Below are positions 26,578-34,096 of a stretch of DNA of 64,000 bases, one piece after another. This stretch comes from Bryobacterales bacterium. GTDB lineage: Bacteria > Acidobacteriota > Terriglobia > Bryobacterales > Bryobacteraceae. The notes under the pieces are model-generated. The model did not search any database and was not told the DNA's origin. It saw only the letters and a list, made by a program, of their open reading frames with translations. Position 1 is the first letter of the stretch; each line of letters begins with the position of its first letter. The stretch spans positions 1 to 64,000 of the forward strand of contig JAEUQE010000013.1 of NCBI GenBank assembly GCA_016789785.1, given 5' to 3'. Both the position numbers and the translations under genes were made by a program.

Positions 26578-26929
26578 TCAAGATCTACATTGATGAGGAC
26601 GCGATGGACAGCGACCTTGTCGTAGCGCTTCGCTCTCGCGACGTGACCGTGTTCACGCCTTTGGATTTCGCACTGACCGACAATTCTGACGAAGCACAGT
26701 TGGCTTTCGCAATGGAGCGAGGGGTGTCCTCTATACTCACAACACGTGCGATTTCTGCCGGATCCACACAGAATGGGTGAATACCAGGCGTGAACACGCC
26801 GGAATCATCGTAGCCGCACAACAGCGATTCTCCGTTGGCGAGCAATTGCGTCGAATCTTGCACATCCGGGCCAACTTGAGCGCCGAGCATATGAGGAACC
26901 GGCTGGAGTTCCTCAGCAGTTGGGGTTGA
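26568..26929 (+). pseudogene. DUF5615 PIN-like toxin gene, frameshifted
   Basis: The reading frame starts with GTG 26568 or TTG 26574 (TTGA overlap with the DUF433 stop) and encodes IKIYIDEDAMDSDLVVALR and the PIN-like acidic residues up to MERG near 26723. It then leaves frame and stops at 26780. In the -1 frame, the missing C-terminus continues as LYTHNTCDFCRIHTEW to a stop at 26929. The break falls in a run of four G; one more G would restore a single protein of about 119 residues. The gene is therefore either inactivated by a one-base deletion, a sequencing error, or read by slippage. PIN-like proteins of this family are predicted ribonucleases. Confidence 0.8.
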
Positions 26930-27273
26930 TATTTAGCCCTCGCGCCTTCTGTGGCGCCTCCCGGACGGACGCTGGTGAGTGGCGCGGCCGGCGGGCGGGA
27001 TATGTTGCGGCCCACAGCACCGCGTCTGGTAGCGCAGGGGCCTTGGATGCAAGAAGAGGAATTGTATGGGAGGCTCTATTGGCGGGTTGGATACAGTCCC
27101 GAACGTTGTGACATGGAGTTGGTCCCGCGAGCTGATGGCACTGCTGCAAGAGCGGCGCACGCAGTCAGCCGCCCTGCCAGCCGGCCCAGGCTTGCGACGT
27201 AGAAAGTATCGAGATTTTCACTTAGTTCGCCGAAGGTCCGGTATGATAGGAAGCGGTATAGAAAGGAGCCGTA
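26930..27273. other. Intergenic region before the Tol-Pal operon
   Basis: 344 nt without a gene I can support. Short open frames on both strands (the longest about 80 codons) have no recognisable domain and overlap one another. TATGAT at 27242-27247 and TATAGA at 27257-27262 are possible -10 boxes for tolQ, without a convincing -35. A strong AAAGGAG site lies just before the tolQ start. Confidence 0.5.
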
Positions 27274-27951
27274 TTGACGCCTGTTCTAGCGCTTCTCCAG
27301 GTGAGTATTTCTCAGTTGATCAATGTGGAGAAGCCGATCCCTCTGGCGGTGCTTCTCTTCCTTCTGGCCTTCTCGATTTTTTCGTGGTCGTTGGTCTTCT
27401 CGAAGTGGAGCATGCTCAAAAAAGCGCGCGCCGCCAATCTGAGTTTTCTGCGTGCGTTCCGCAAAGCACCCGGGCTGGATGCGTTGGCCCTGGCATCGGA
27501 ACAATTCAAGGAGTCACCGCTGGCCAACGTCTTCGGTTTCGGCTATGAAGAGGTGGAACGGCAGGTGCGAGCGGCGGGTCAACTCCGCAACAAGACTGCG
27601 ATTGAACGGATGTTGCAGTTAGGAATCAGCCAGGAGACGGGACGCCTTGAGGACCGCATGAACTGGCTCGCCACCACGGCGACCGTCTGCCCGTTCGTCG
27701 GTCTGTTCGGTACCGTGTGGGGCATCATTGAGGCGTTCAATGCACTGAGCTTTTCGGGCTCGGCGAGCTTGCGGGCGGTGGGACCGGGCATCGCCGACGC
27801 GCTGGTCGCAACGGCCATGGGCCTCGGCGCCGCGATTCCGGCAGCCATCTTCTACAACCATTTCGGGCATGTGATCAAAGAGATCGGCGTGCGCATGGAT
27901 GAGTTCGCTCTCGAGTTCATGAACCTCACCGAAAGGACCTTCGAGGAATAG
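27274..27951 (+). CDS. tolQ: Tol-Pal proton channel subunit TolQ (MotA/TolQ/ExbB family)
   Basis: 225 residues, three membrane helices: about 20-40 (PLAVLLFLLAFSIFSWSLVF), about 130-155 and about 170-195. The ATTATVCPFVGLFGTVWGI region and VGPGIADALVATAMGLGAAIPA are the conserved channel helices that, with TolR, conduct protons to energise the Tol-Pal system for outer-membrane constriction at division. The start is TTG 27274, preceded by AAAGGAG 5 nt upstream. It is the first of six Tol-Pal genes in canonical order. Confidence 0.93.
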   Translation: MTPVLALLQVSISQLINVEKPIPLAVLLFLLAFSIFSWSLVFSKWSMLKKARAANLSFLRAFRKAPGLDALALASEQFKESPLANVFGFGYEEVERQVRAAGQLRNKTAIERMLQLGISQETGRLEDRMNWLATTATVCPFVGLFGTVWGIIEAFNALSFSGSASLRAVGPGIADALVATAMGLGAAIPAAIFYNHFGHVIKEIGVRMDEFALEFMNLTERTFEE

Positions 27952-27954
27952 CCG

Positions 27955-28407
27955 ATGGCCTTTTCCATGGGCGGTTCGGGAAACATGCGCGGCCGGCGCC
28001 GCGGAGGCATGGGCACCATGTCCGAGATCAACGTGGTGCCGCTGGTGGACGTCGTCCTCGTGCTTCTCATCATCTTCATGCTGACCGCGCAGGTGATGGA
28101 GTTCGGCCTCGAAATCGACGTGCCGAAGGTGAATCAGGAGAAGGCCAGCGCCCAGGAGTTGCCCGTGATCTCCATGACCGGGAAGGGCATGGTGTATCTG
28201 AATGAGCGCGAGCTCAAACTCGTCGACCTGAAGGACGAAGTGGTGAAACGCTTTGGTCCGCAGACGAAGGCTGTATACGTTCGCGCCGACAAAGACGTCA
28301 CATGGGATGTACTCGCGCAATTGGTGAGCGCGATTGGAGACGCTAAGCTCGAAGTGAGGCTCGTCACCAAGCCTCAGGACATCGCCGACCGGCCGAGGCG
28401 GCAATAG
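27955..28407 (+). CDS. tolR: Tol-Pal stator protein TolR (ExbD/TolR family)
   Basis: 150 residues. A basic cytoplasmic start (RGRRRGG) precedes the single membrane helix VPLVDVVLVLLIIFML, in which Asp32 is the proton-carrying residue of the family. The periplasmic domain follows (about 50-145). It partners TolQ, whose stop is 3 nt upstream, and links the proton-motive force to TolA. The N-terminal Gly/Arg-rich extension of about 20 residues is longer than in E. coli TolR but common in this phylum. Confidence 0.93.
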   Translation: MAFSMGGSGNMRGRRRGGMGTMSEINVVPLVDVVLVLLIIFMLTAQVMEFGLEIDVPKVNQEKASAQELPVISMTGKGMVYLNERELKLVDLKDEVVKRFGPQTKAVYVRADKDVTWDVLAQLVSAIGDAKLEVRLVTKPQDIADRPRRQ

Positions 28408-28418
28408 CGAGACGCGCC

Positions 28419-29207
28419 ATGTCATACGCGGACATGATGGATCAACGCGACCGGCTGCAGAAGCCGCTGGCTGCGTCTCTGGCCATGCACCTCGCGGTGA
28501 CCGGCCTCGTGATCGGATGGACGTGGTATCAGGATCAGCGCAAGCGCGATGTCTTTGGCGATCCCAACTCCAATCCCGGCTCAGTGAGCGTGCAGCCGGT
28601 TAACGGGATTCCCATGCCCACGCGTGCTCCTCGCAATCCCGTGGCGAACGAAACCGAGAGCATGGTGCCCGCGGCGTCGAAGCCCGAGGTTCGCAAGCGG
28701 GAAGCCGAGGATCCCGACGAGATCGCGATTGGCCGCAAAGATCTCAAGAAGAAGAAAAGAAAAGAGGCGAAAGAGGCGGTCACCAAGCGCTTCCGAGAGG
28801 ACGAGCAGCGTCCCAACCAAATGGCAAGCACCACTGGCGCGCGCGCTTCCTCGGCCCTCTTCGTCCCTATGGCCGGTGGAGGCGGCGGTATCGGCATGGG
28901 AACCGGCAACCCATTCGGCACTCAGTTCGGATGGTATGCCAAACTCATCTCGGAGCGGGTTTCGCAGAAATGGCGCACGCAGGACATTGATGCGCGCATC
29001 AACGAAGCTCCTCCCATGATTGTAACGTTTGACATCCAACGCGACGGCAGAGTGCAGAATGTCGCGGTGGTTCGCACCAGCAGTAACTATGCGCTCGACG
29101 CGTCCGCAAAACGTGCGGTAACCGAAGCCAGCCCGCTGCCCCCGCTCCCCGAGGGGTTCCAGCGAAGCTCGGCAACTGTGGAGATTCAATTCCAATTCCG
29201 GCGATGA
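28419..29207 (+). CDS. TolA/TonB-like energy-transducing periplasmic protein
   Basis: 262 residues. A membrane helix (about 22-38, LAMHLAVTGLVIGWTWY) follows a short cytoplasmic part. The middle is charged and flexible (KKKKRKEAKEAVTKR), and the C-terminal about 90 residues are a TonB-type domain (WYAKLISERVSQKW to the end, with VTFDIQRDGRVQNVAVVRTS). By position between tolR and tolB it takes the TolA role, bridging TolQR to Pal; by domain it is TonB-like. The middle region is much shorter than the long helix of E. coli TolA. A Gly-rich loop (AGGGGGIGMGTG) precedes the C-terminal domain. Confidence 0.88.
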   Translation: MSYADMMDQRDRLQKPLAASLAMHLAVTGLVIGWTWYQDQRKRDVFGDPNSNPGSVSVQPVNGIPMPTRAPRNPVANETESMVPAASKPEVRKREAEDPDEIAIGRKDLKKKKRKEAKEAVTKRFREDEQRPNQMASTTGARASSALFVPMAGGGGGIGMGTGNPFGTQFGWYAKLISERVSQKWRTQDIDARINEAPPMIVTFDIQRDGRVQNVAVVRTSSNYALDASAKRAVTEASPLPPLPEGFQRSSATVEIQFQFRR

Positions 29208-29208
29208 A

Positions 29209-30555
29209 ATGATTAAGAAACACATCCTTGTGCTCATGACGGGACTCCTGCTGGCCATCGGCTTCTACGCCACGGCGCAGGACATCAAGATCAACCTGAT
29301 TGACGGGCAGCGGCCCAACATTGCGATCCCCTACTTCCGCGGCAGTGGCGAGGCGGACAAGTTCATGTCGACGTTTAACGAAACCCTCAACGAGGAGATT
29401 GAGGGCTCGGGCGTCCTGAAGCTCGTCTCGCGCAGTATGATGCCCCGCGCCAACCCGCAGGTGCCGCAGGACTTCAAGCCGGCCGCCAACACCGGAAACG
29501 GTGGCGGCTACTGGATTACGGACTGGTCGTCGCCGCCGGTGAGCGCCAAGTATCTGGCCTTCGGATATACCGGAATCCAGGAGGACCGCCTGGTTCTTTT
29601 CGGCTGGCTTTACGACGTGACACAGCCTCTGGCGAACGCCCAAGTCATTGGCAAACTGTACTTTGGAGCCATTTCCGCCGACGGCGCCAAGCAGGTGGCC
29701 CGCGAGTTCGCCGCCGACATCCTCGGGCAGTTCGGCGCCAAGAGCCTGGCCGGGTCGAAGATCTATTTCGTATCCAACCGCACTGGCGAGAAGCAGGTTT
29801 GGGTGATGGACTACGACGGCACGAACCAGAAGCCGTTCGCCCAGTACCGCGAGCTCTGCACCATGCCGTCCGTATCGCCGGACGGAAGTAAAGTCGCGTT
29901 CACACGTTTCTCGCCGAACGGACCGCAGATTATGATACATTCATCAGAGGGACGGAGATTATCATTTCTTAATCCGCCGGGCTCACTGAACGCGACTCTT
30001 TCCTTCGCGCCGGACGGGTCGAAGGTCGTGTTCGCTTCGAAGGTGGGCGGCTTTGCGCAGCTACACGTTGCCAATGAGAACGGCGGTGGACTCCGGCGGC
30101 TCTCGAATACGCGTGCGATCGAAGTAGAACCGAAGATCAATCCGAAGACGGGAGCGGATTTGGTGTTCGTGTCGGGCCGTAGCGGTCCGCAACAGATTTA
30201 TAAGATGAATATGGACGGAGCGGACGTGATGAGGCTGACTTCGGGTGAAGGTCAGGCGAGCAACCCATCCTGGCATCCTGATGGGCAGTTCATTGCGTTC
30301 TCCTGGACCCGCGGATATGAGCCGGGAAACTGGAACGTGTTCGTGATGGACGTCACCACGCAGAAATACCTGCAGCTCACTTCGGGCAGAGGCAGGAACG
30401 AAAACCCGAGTTGGGCTCCCGATGGACGCCACATCGTGTTCGCGTCCACCCGTGGTGGCTCCATGCAGATCTACACAATGCTCGCCGATGGTACCAACGT
30501 TCGGCGGCTGACAAGCGCGGGCCGCAATGAGATGCCCGTTTGGAGTCCGAAGTAG
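29209..30555 (+). CDS. tolB: Tol-Pal periplasmic beta-propeller protein TolB
   Basis: 448 residues. A signal-like hydrophobic start (HILVLMTGLLLAIGFYATAQ) leads to the alpha/beta TolB N-terminal domain (about 25-180) and a six-bladed propeller whose blades repeat the PD40 motif (SPDGSKVAFTRFS, APDGSKVVFASK, HPDGQFIAFSW, APDGRHIVFAS). It binds Pal and hands it between the cell wall and TolA. ATG 29209 is separated from the tolA/tonB stop by 1 nt. Confidence 0.93.
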   Translation: MIKKHILVLMTGLLLAIGFYATAQDIKINLIDGQRPNIAIPYFRGSGEADKFMSTFNETLNEEIEGSGVLKLVSRSMMPRANPQVPQDFKPAANTGNGGGYWITDWSSPPVSAKYLAFGYTGIQEDRLVLFGWLYDVTQPLANAQVIGKLYFGAISADGAKQVAREFAADILGQFGAKSLAGSKIYFVSNRTGEKQVWVMDYDGTNQKPFAQYRELCTMPSVSPDGSKVAFTRFSPNGPQIMIHSSEGRRLSFLNPPGSLNATLSFAPDGSKVVFASKVGGFAQLHVANENGGGLRRLSNTRAIEVEPKINPKTGADLVFVSGRSGPQQIYKMNMDGADVMRLTSGEGQASNPSWHPDGQFIAFSWTRGYEPGNWNVFVMDVTTQKYLQLTSGRGRNENPSWAPDGRHIVFASTRGGSMQIYTMLADGTNVRRLTSAGRNEMPVWSPK

Positions 30556-30620
30556 CGACAGACAGATTTCGAGCAGTGAGCCCGCGTTTCTCGCAGGGCG
30601 ACATGGAGGCAAGTTTTAGG

Positions 30621-31397
30621 ATGAGCAAGCGACAGATCGGTGCAGTATTACTTAGCATCTCCCTCTTGATGGTTGCGGAAGGTTGTAAGAAGAAGGGGCC
30701 CGCGCCCCCGCCGCCGCCCAAGCCTTCCACGCCGGCGCCACCGCCGCCCCCACCGGCGAAGCGGCCGACGATCGGCAGCTTCACCGTCGAGCCGTCGGCG
30801 ATTGAGCGTGGCCAGTCCGCGATGTTGCGCTGGTCCACGCAGGATGCCAACTCCGTCACCATTAATCCTGGTTTGGGCAGTGTGGATCCGAATGGATCGC
30901 GCTCCGTTTCGCCCTCCAGTACAACCCAGTATGAGCTGATCGCTCGCGGCCCCGGTGGCGAGGCTCGCCAGACCGTCACTCTCCGCGTGACCGAGCCGCC
31001 AGCACCGCCGCCCCCCACGTCCGCTCCAAGGGCAACATTCGCCGAAGTCGTGGCGCGTGATATCCGCGATGCTCTTTTCGACTATGACAAGAGCGACATC
31101 AACGAGAATGCGCGTGCGATTCTGACCGCGAATGCAGACCGCATGAAGCAGATCTTCCAGGAATACGCCGACGGCGTGATTGTAGTGGAAGGCCACTGCG
31201 ACGAGCGCGGTTCGGCTGAGTACAACTTGGGCCTCGGCGACCGCCGTTCCACCTCGGCCCGCGACTTCCTGGTCCAGTTGGGTGTCCCGGCCGACCGGCT
31301 GAAGACCGTCAGCTACGGCAAGGAGCGCCCGCAGTGTACCGAGTCGAACGAAGATTGCTGGCAGAAGAACCGCCGGGCGCACTTCGCGGCGCAGTAA
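30621..31397 (+). CDS. pal: Peptidoglycan-associated lipoprotein Pal
   Basis: 258 residues. Signal peptide ending in VAEGC puts the lipid-modified Cys at 22 (the lipobox is loose). A Pro-rich linker (about 27-50) and an Ig-like beta region (about 53-130, PTIGSFTVEPSAIERGQ) precede the OmpA-like domain (about 150-258) with FDYDKSDI, EGHCDERGS, GLGDRRSTSARDFL and the terminal NRRAHF. The extra beta domain makes it longer than the roughly 170-residue enterobacterial Pal. I moved the start to ATG 30621, where the signal peptide begins; the longer frame from 30540 would bury it. Confidence 0.92.
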   Translation: MSKRQIGAVLLSISLLMVAEGCKKKGPAPPPPPKPSTPAPPPPPPAKRPTIGSFTVEPSAIERGQSAMLRWSTQDANSVTINPGLGSVDPNGSRSVSPSSTTQYELIARGPGGEARQTVTLRVTEPPAPPPPTSAPRATFAEVVARDIRDALFDYDKSDINENARAILTANADRMKQIFQEYADGVIVVEGHCDERGSAEYNLGLGDRRSTSARDFLVQLGVPADRLKTVSYGKERPQCTESNEDCWQKNRRAHFAAQ

Positions 31398-31483
31398 CTG
31401 CAAGCAAGGTTCGTGGCGAGTGGCGCAGGGCTGTGCCGGCAAAAGGCCGCTTTGTGTCACCACTCATGATGATCGTCTGCACA

Positions 31484-31520
31484 AAGGACCGGGGTGGAGT
31501 TGCCACTCCGGTCCTTTTCT
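31484..31520 (+). terminator. Rho-independent terminator between pal and cpoB
   Basis: A stem AAGGACCGGGGTGG (31484-31497) pairs with CCACTCCGGTCCTT (31503-31516) over 14 positions with a single G-T type mismatch, with the 5-nt loop AGTTG, and is followed by TTCT. It sits 87 nt after the pal stop and 19 nt before cpoB. It should end or attenuate the tolQ-to-pal transcript, leaving cpoB to readthrough or its own promoter. Confidence 0.8.
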
Positions 31521-31538
31521 GCTTATCTGGGAGATAGA

Positions 31539-32435
31539 ATGTCCTTCCATCGAGTTTGGCCCTCGCTCCTGATCCTCTGCGCATCTCCTCTCTTTGCACA
31601 GAAGGAACGGGACATGATTCGCGAGTTGCAGCGCGACATGGCGCTGCTGCAGGAAAACGTCAAGACTCTGAACAGCAAGTTCGACGAGAAGATCGCCGTC
31701 ATCACCACCCTCCTTCAGCAGAGCCTGGAGGAATCGAAAGCGGCGAATCGCGCGGTGGCCGTGCTCGACCGTCAGTTGCGCGACGGACTCAAGGAACAGC
31801 AGAACATGGTGTCCGCGCCCGTGGCTGGCCTTGGATCCAAGGTCGACCAGATGGGCATGGACTTCACCGCTCTCAAGGAGACTGTCGCCGAGTTGAACAG
31901 CCGCACCATGAAGATGCAGACGCAGCTCTCTGATGTCGCGGCGGCTGTCAAACTGATCGGCGCTAGTCAGGCTCCGGCGCCTCCCCCCACCCAGGGCAGT
32001 GGCGGGCCTCCGCAGGGTCTCGACGCGCAGGAACTGTACAACAACGGAATGCGCGATCGCCAGACCGGCAACCTCGAACTCGCAATGGAGCATTTCCAGA
32101 ACTACCTGCGCTGGTTCCCGAAAACCGAACTCGCCCCGAACGCTCAGTTCTATGTCGGCGACATCCTCTATAACAAGGGCGACTATGAAGGTGCGATCCA
32201 GGCCTTTGATTCCGTGGTCGAATCGTACCCTGAGAATAACAAGAGCGCCGACTCGCTCTACATGAAGGGGCAGGCGCAGTTGAAGGCGGACCGTAAGAGC
32301 CAGGCCACGCAAACGCTGAATGAGGTGGTGAAGAAGTACCCGAGCAGTGACGCGGCCGGCAAGGCGAAGCTGCTTCTGCGCGGGATGGGCCGTCCCGTGC
32401 CAGCGCCTCCCGCCACCGCGAGGAAGCGCCGTTAG
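31539..32435 (+). CDS. cpoB: Tol-Pal accessory protein CpoB/YbgF
   Basis: 298 residues. Signal peptide (SLLILCASPLFAQ), then a coiled coil of about 100 residues (IRELQRDMALLQENVKTLNS onward) that trimerises, a Pro-rich linker near 155, and TPR repeats from about 170 (YNNGMRDRQTGNLELAMEHF; AQFYVGDILYNKGDYEGAI; ADSLYMKGQAQLKADR). It links outer-membrane constriction to peptidoglycan synthesis. ATG 31539 follows GGGAG. Stands behind a strong terminator, unusual within this otherwise tight operon. Confidence 0.9.
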   Translation: MSFHRVWPSLLILCASPLFAQKERDMIRELQRDMALLQENVKTLNSKFDEKIAVITTLLQQSLEESKAANRAVAVLDRQLRDGLKEQQNMVSAPVAGLGSKVDQMGMDFTALKETVAELNSRTMKMQTQLSDVAAAVKLIGASQAPAPPPTQGSGGPPQGLDAQELYNNGMRDRQTGNLELAMEHFQNYLRWFPKTELAPNAQFYVGDILYNKGDYEGAIQAFDSVVESYPENNKSADSLYMKGQAQLKADRKSQATQTLNEVVKKYPSSDAAGKAKLLLRGMGRPVPAPPATARKRR

Positions 32436-32438
32436 CGG

Positions 32439-33419
32439 ATGCGAACCGTTGTTTCGTTTTTGGTGCTGGCGGCGTTAGCCTCCAGTTGCTGGTCCCAACA
32501 ACCTCCTCCCAATGGCCGTGTTCTCTACGCCTTCCCAGGCCAGACTCCCGTACTCGACGGTGTGCTCCAGAAAGGCGAATGGGACGATGCCACTCAATTC
32601 TTCGGCGTCAAGAACTGGGTTCCGCAGTTCTCTCCAACCACCGACGATCAGGATCTTTCCCTCCACGGCTACGTCAAGCACGACGGCAAGCGCGTGTACT
32701 TTGCTTTCGACATCGTGGATGATGTGCTCTACGGCATCGACACGCCGCGCTGGCTGCCCGAACGCAATCCGAAAGCGCACGATCTGACACCCGAAGGCTG
32801 GCCATGGTTCGGCGACGAGATGGAACTGCTCATCAACGCCACGAACAAGTGGGAGGGCAATGAGAGCGCCGCCGGCAACGGTGCAAGCTGGCAGATGGTC
32901 TGCAACCTGACGAAGTCGCGCCTGGGTGGCGTCGGCACTGGCGGTCTGATCGAGGGCGAGCCTCGATCCAAGCCGGAGGCCTGGGCAACCTATCAGAGAT
33001 GGATTGAGACTCGCGCGATGGAGTGCACCGCCAAGCCGAAGCCTGGGGGCAAAGGCTACATCATCGAGTGGGCCGTGAGCTTCGACCCTTGTCTGGAGAT
33101 TGAACCCGGCCGATTCTACACTCCCGAACTGGGCAACCGGGCCATGGGCCTGAACATCGCTCTCGGCGACCTCGACGAAAAGGAGCGTGGCGAAGGAAAC
33201 TTCGGCAACTTTCATCACGAGGACTGGTTCGCCGGGGCCAAAGACGTCCGCACGCAACTGAGGCATTGGGGAACGCTATGGATCATGTCCGACCTTTACA
33301 AACCGCCGCCGCCGAAGGTGGAATCACCGAAACCGGCAGCCAAGAAGTCCGTCAAGAAACCCTCAAAGTCGAAGACTTCGTCAAAAAAGTCAACCTCCCG
33401 CTCCTCGAAGCGTCCCTGA
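32439..33419 (+). CDS. Exported CBM9-like (DOMON-type) protein with basic tail
   Basis: 326 residues. Signal peptide (VVSFLVLAALASSCWSQ), then a carbohydrate-binding module 9-like domain (about 30-285): PVLDGVLQKGEWDDATQF at the start, WPWFGDEMELLINA in the middle and YIIEWAVSFDPC later follow the family pattern used to bind sugar ends or haem. The last 40 residues are Lys/Ser/Pro-rich (KKSVKKPSKSKTSSKKS) and lie entirely in the region overlapped by the next gene in another frame. It follows cpoB by 3 nt. Ligand unknown. Confidence 0.78.
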   Translation: MRTVVSFLVLAALASSCWSQQPPPNGRVLYAFPGQTPVLDGVLQKGEWDDATQFFGVKNWVPQFSPTTDDQDLSLHGYVKHDGKRVYFAFDIVDDVLYGIDTPRWLPERNPKAHDLTPEGWPWFGDEMELLINATNKWEGNESAAGNGASWQMVCNLTKSRLGGVGTGGLIEGEPRSKPEAWATYQRWIETRAMECTAKPKPGGKGYIIEWAVSFDPCLEIEPGRFYTPELGNRAMGLNIALGDLDEKERGEGNFGNFHHEDWFAGAKDVRTQLRHWGTLWIMSDLYKPPPPKVESPKPAAKKSVKKPSKSKTSSKKSTSRSSKRP

Positions 33420-34027
33420 CCGAGAAGGAACTCTACGACCGCTGTCTGGCGGCTCGCGCGCACGCCATCGCGTCCGTGATTGTGCGGCCCTGTGATGTGG
33501 ACAGCGCGCTCCGGATCACGGGCATGAGTTCGGTGAAGGTGGCCAGTGTGGCGGGTTACCCCTGGGGCAGCAACGCCACCGCGGTGAAGGTATACGAATG
33601 CCGCGACCTGATCCGCCGGGGCGTGCGCGAAATCTACGCCTTTCCCAATCCGGGCAAGATGCTCTCACGGCAGTTTCAGCACCAGGAGATCGAGCTGATT
33701 CAGATGGCAGACGACTGTCTGGAGGCGGGGGCGACGTTGAAAGTGGTGATCGATCAGGCGCTGATGAACGATGAGATGAAGATCATCCTCTGCCGTATGG
33801 CGAAGCGTGTGAATGCCCACTATGTCGCGTCGACGCAGCCTCGCGACCTGGAGATGCTGTTGAAGTACTGCGGCGATCGTGCGCTGGTGGAGGCGGGCGG
33901 GGTCCAGACTCTCGGCGAAGCCTGCGCCGCCCTATCGCTCGGCTGCAAACACGTGACCCTGACGTCGGTGGCAAGCCTGGATGCGGCGGTGGCCGAGTTG
34001 GAACGGTCTGCGAAGTCCGCGTCGTAG
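33278..34027 (+). CDS. DeoC-fold aldolase family protein lacking canonical catalytic residues
   Basis: 249 residues, TIM barrel of the deoxyribose-phosphate aldolase family: VNLPLLEASLTEKELYDRC, VASVAGYPWGSN, LKVVIDQALMND and EAGGVQTLGEACAAL. By eye, the three residues that do chemistry in E. coli DERA are all changed: the Asp102 region reads REIYAFPNP, the Lys167 motif KTSTG reads VASTQ, and the Lys201 segment K-GG reads EAGG. Aldolase activity is therefore doubtful. ATG 33278 is the only usual start codon before the barrel, so the first 140 nt of the gene truly overlap the preceding gene. A TGGGGA site precedes it. Confidence 0.8.
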   Translation: MDHVRPLQTAAAEGGITETGSQEVRQETLKVEDFVKKVNLPLLEASLTEKELYDRCLAARAHAIASVIVRPCDVDSALRITGMSSVKVASVAGYPWGSNATAVKVYECRDLIRRGVREIYAFPNPGKMLSRQFQHQEIELIQMADDCLEAGATLKVVIDQALMNDEMKIILCRMAKRVNAHYVASTQPRDLEMLLKYCGDRALVEAGGVQTLGEACAALSLGCKHVTLTSVASLDAAVAELERSAKSAS

Positions 34028-34061
34028 CGTCGGGCGGTCAAAAGGGCTCTCTGGGAAATGA

Positions 34062-34090
34062 TGGACGCAGTGTAAAGTTTCCTGTATAGT
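34062..34090 (+). promoter_or_regulatory. Promoter of the TIGR04255 cassette, probably leaderless
   Basis: TGGACG (34062-34067, 4 of 6 consensus) and TATAGT (34085-34090, 5 of 6) are separated by 17 nt. The GTG start codon at 34097 falls where transcription should begin, so the message would have no leader. No Shine-Dalgarno sequence precedes the GTG beyond a short GGGG. The cassette thus has its own promoter after the DeoC-like gene. Confidence 0.6.
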
Positions 34091-34096
34091 GGGGTT

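Noticed and set aside
30648..31463. 271-codon frame opposite pal
   Set aside because: Complement of the Pro-rich Pal linker gives Gly/Arg runs; pal itself has clear motifs.
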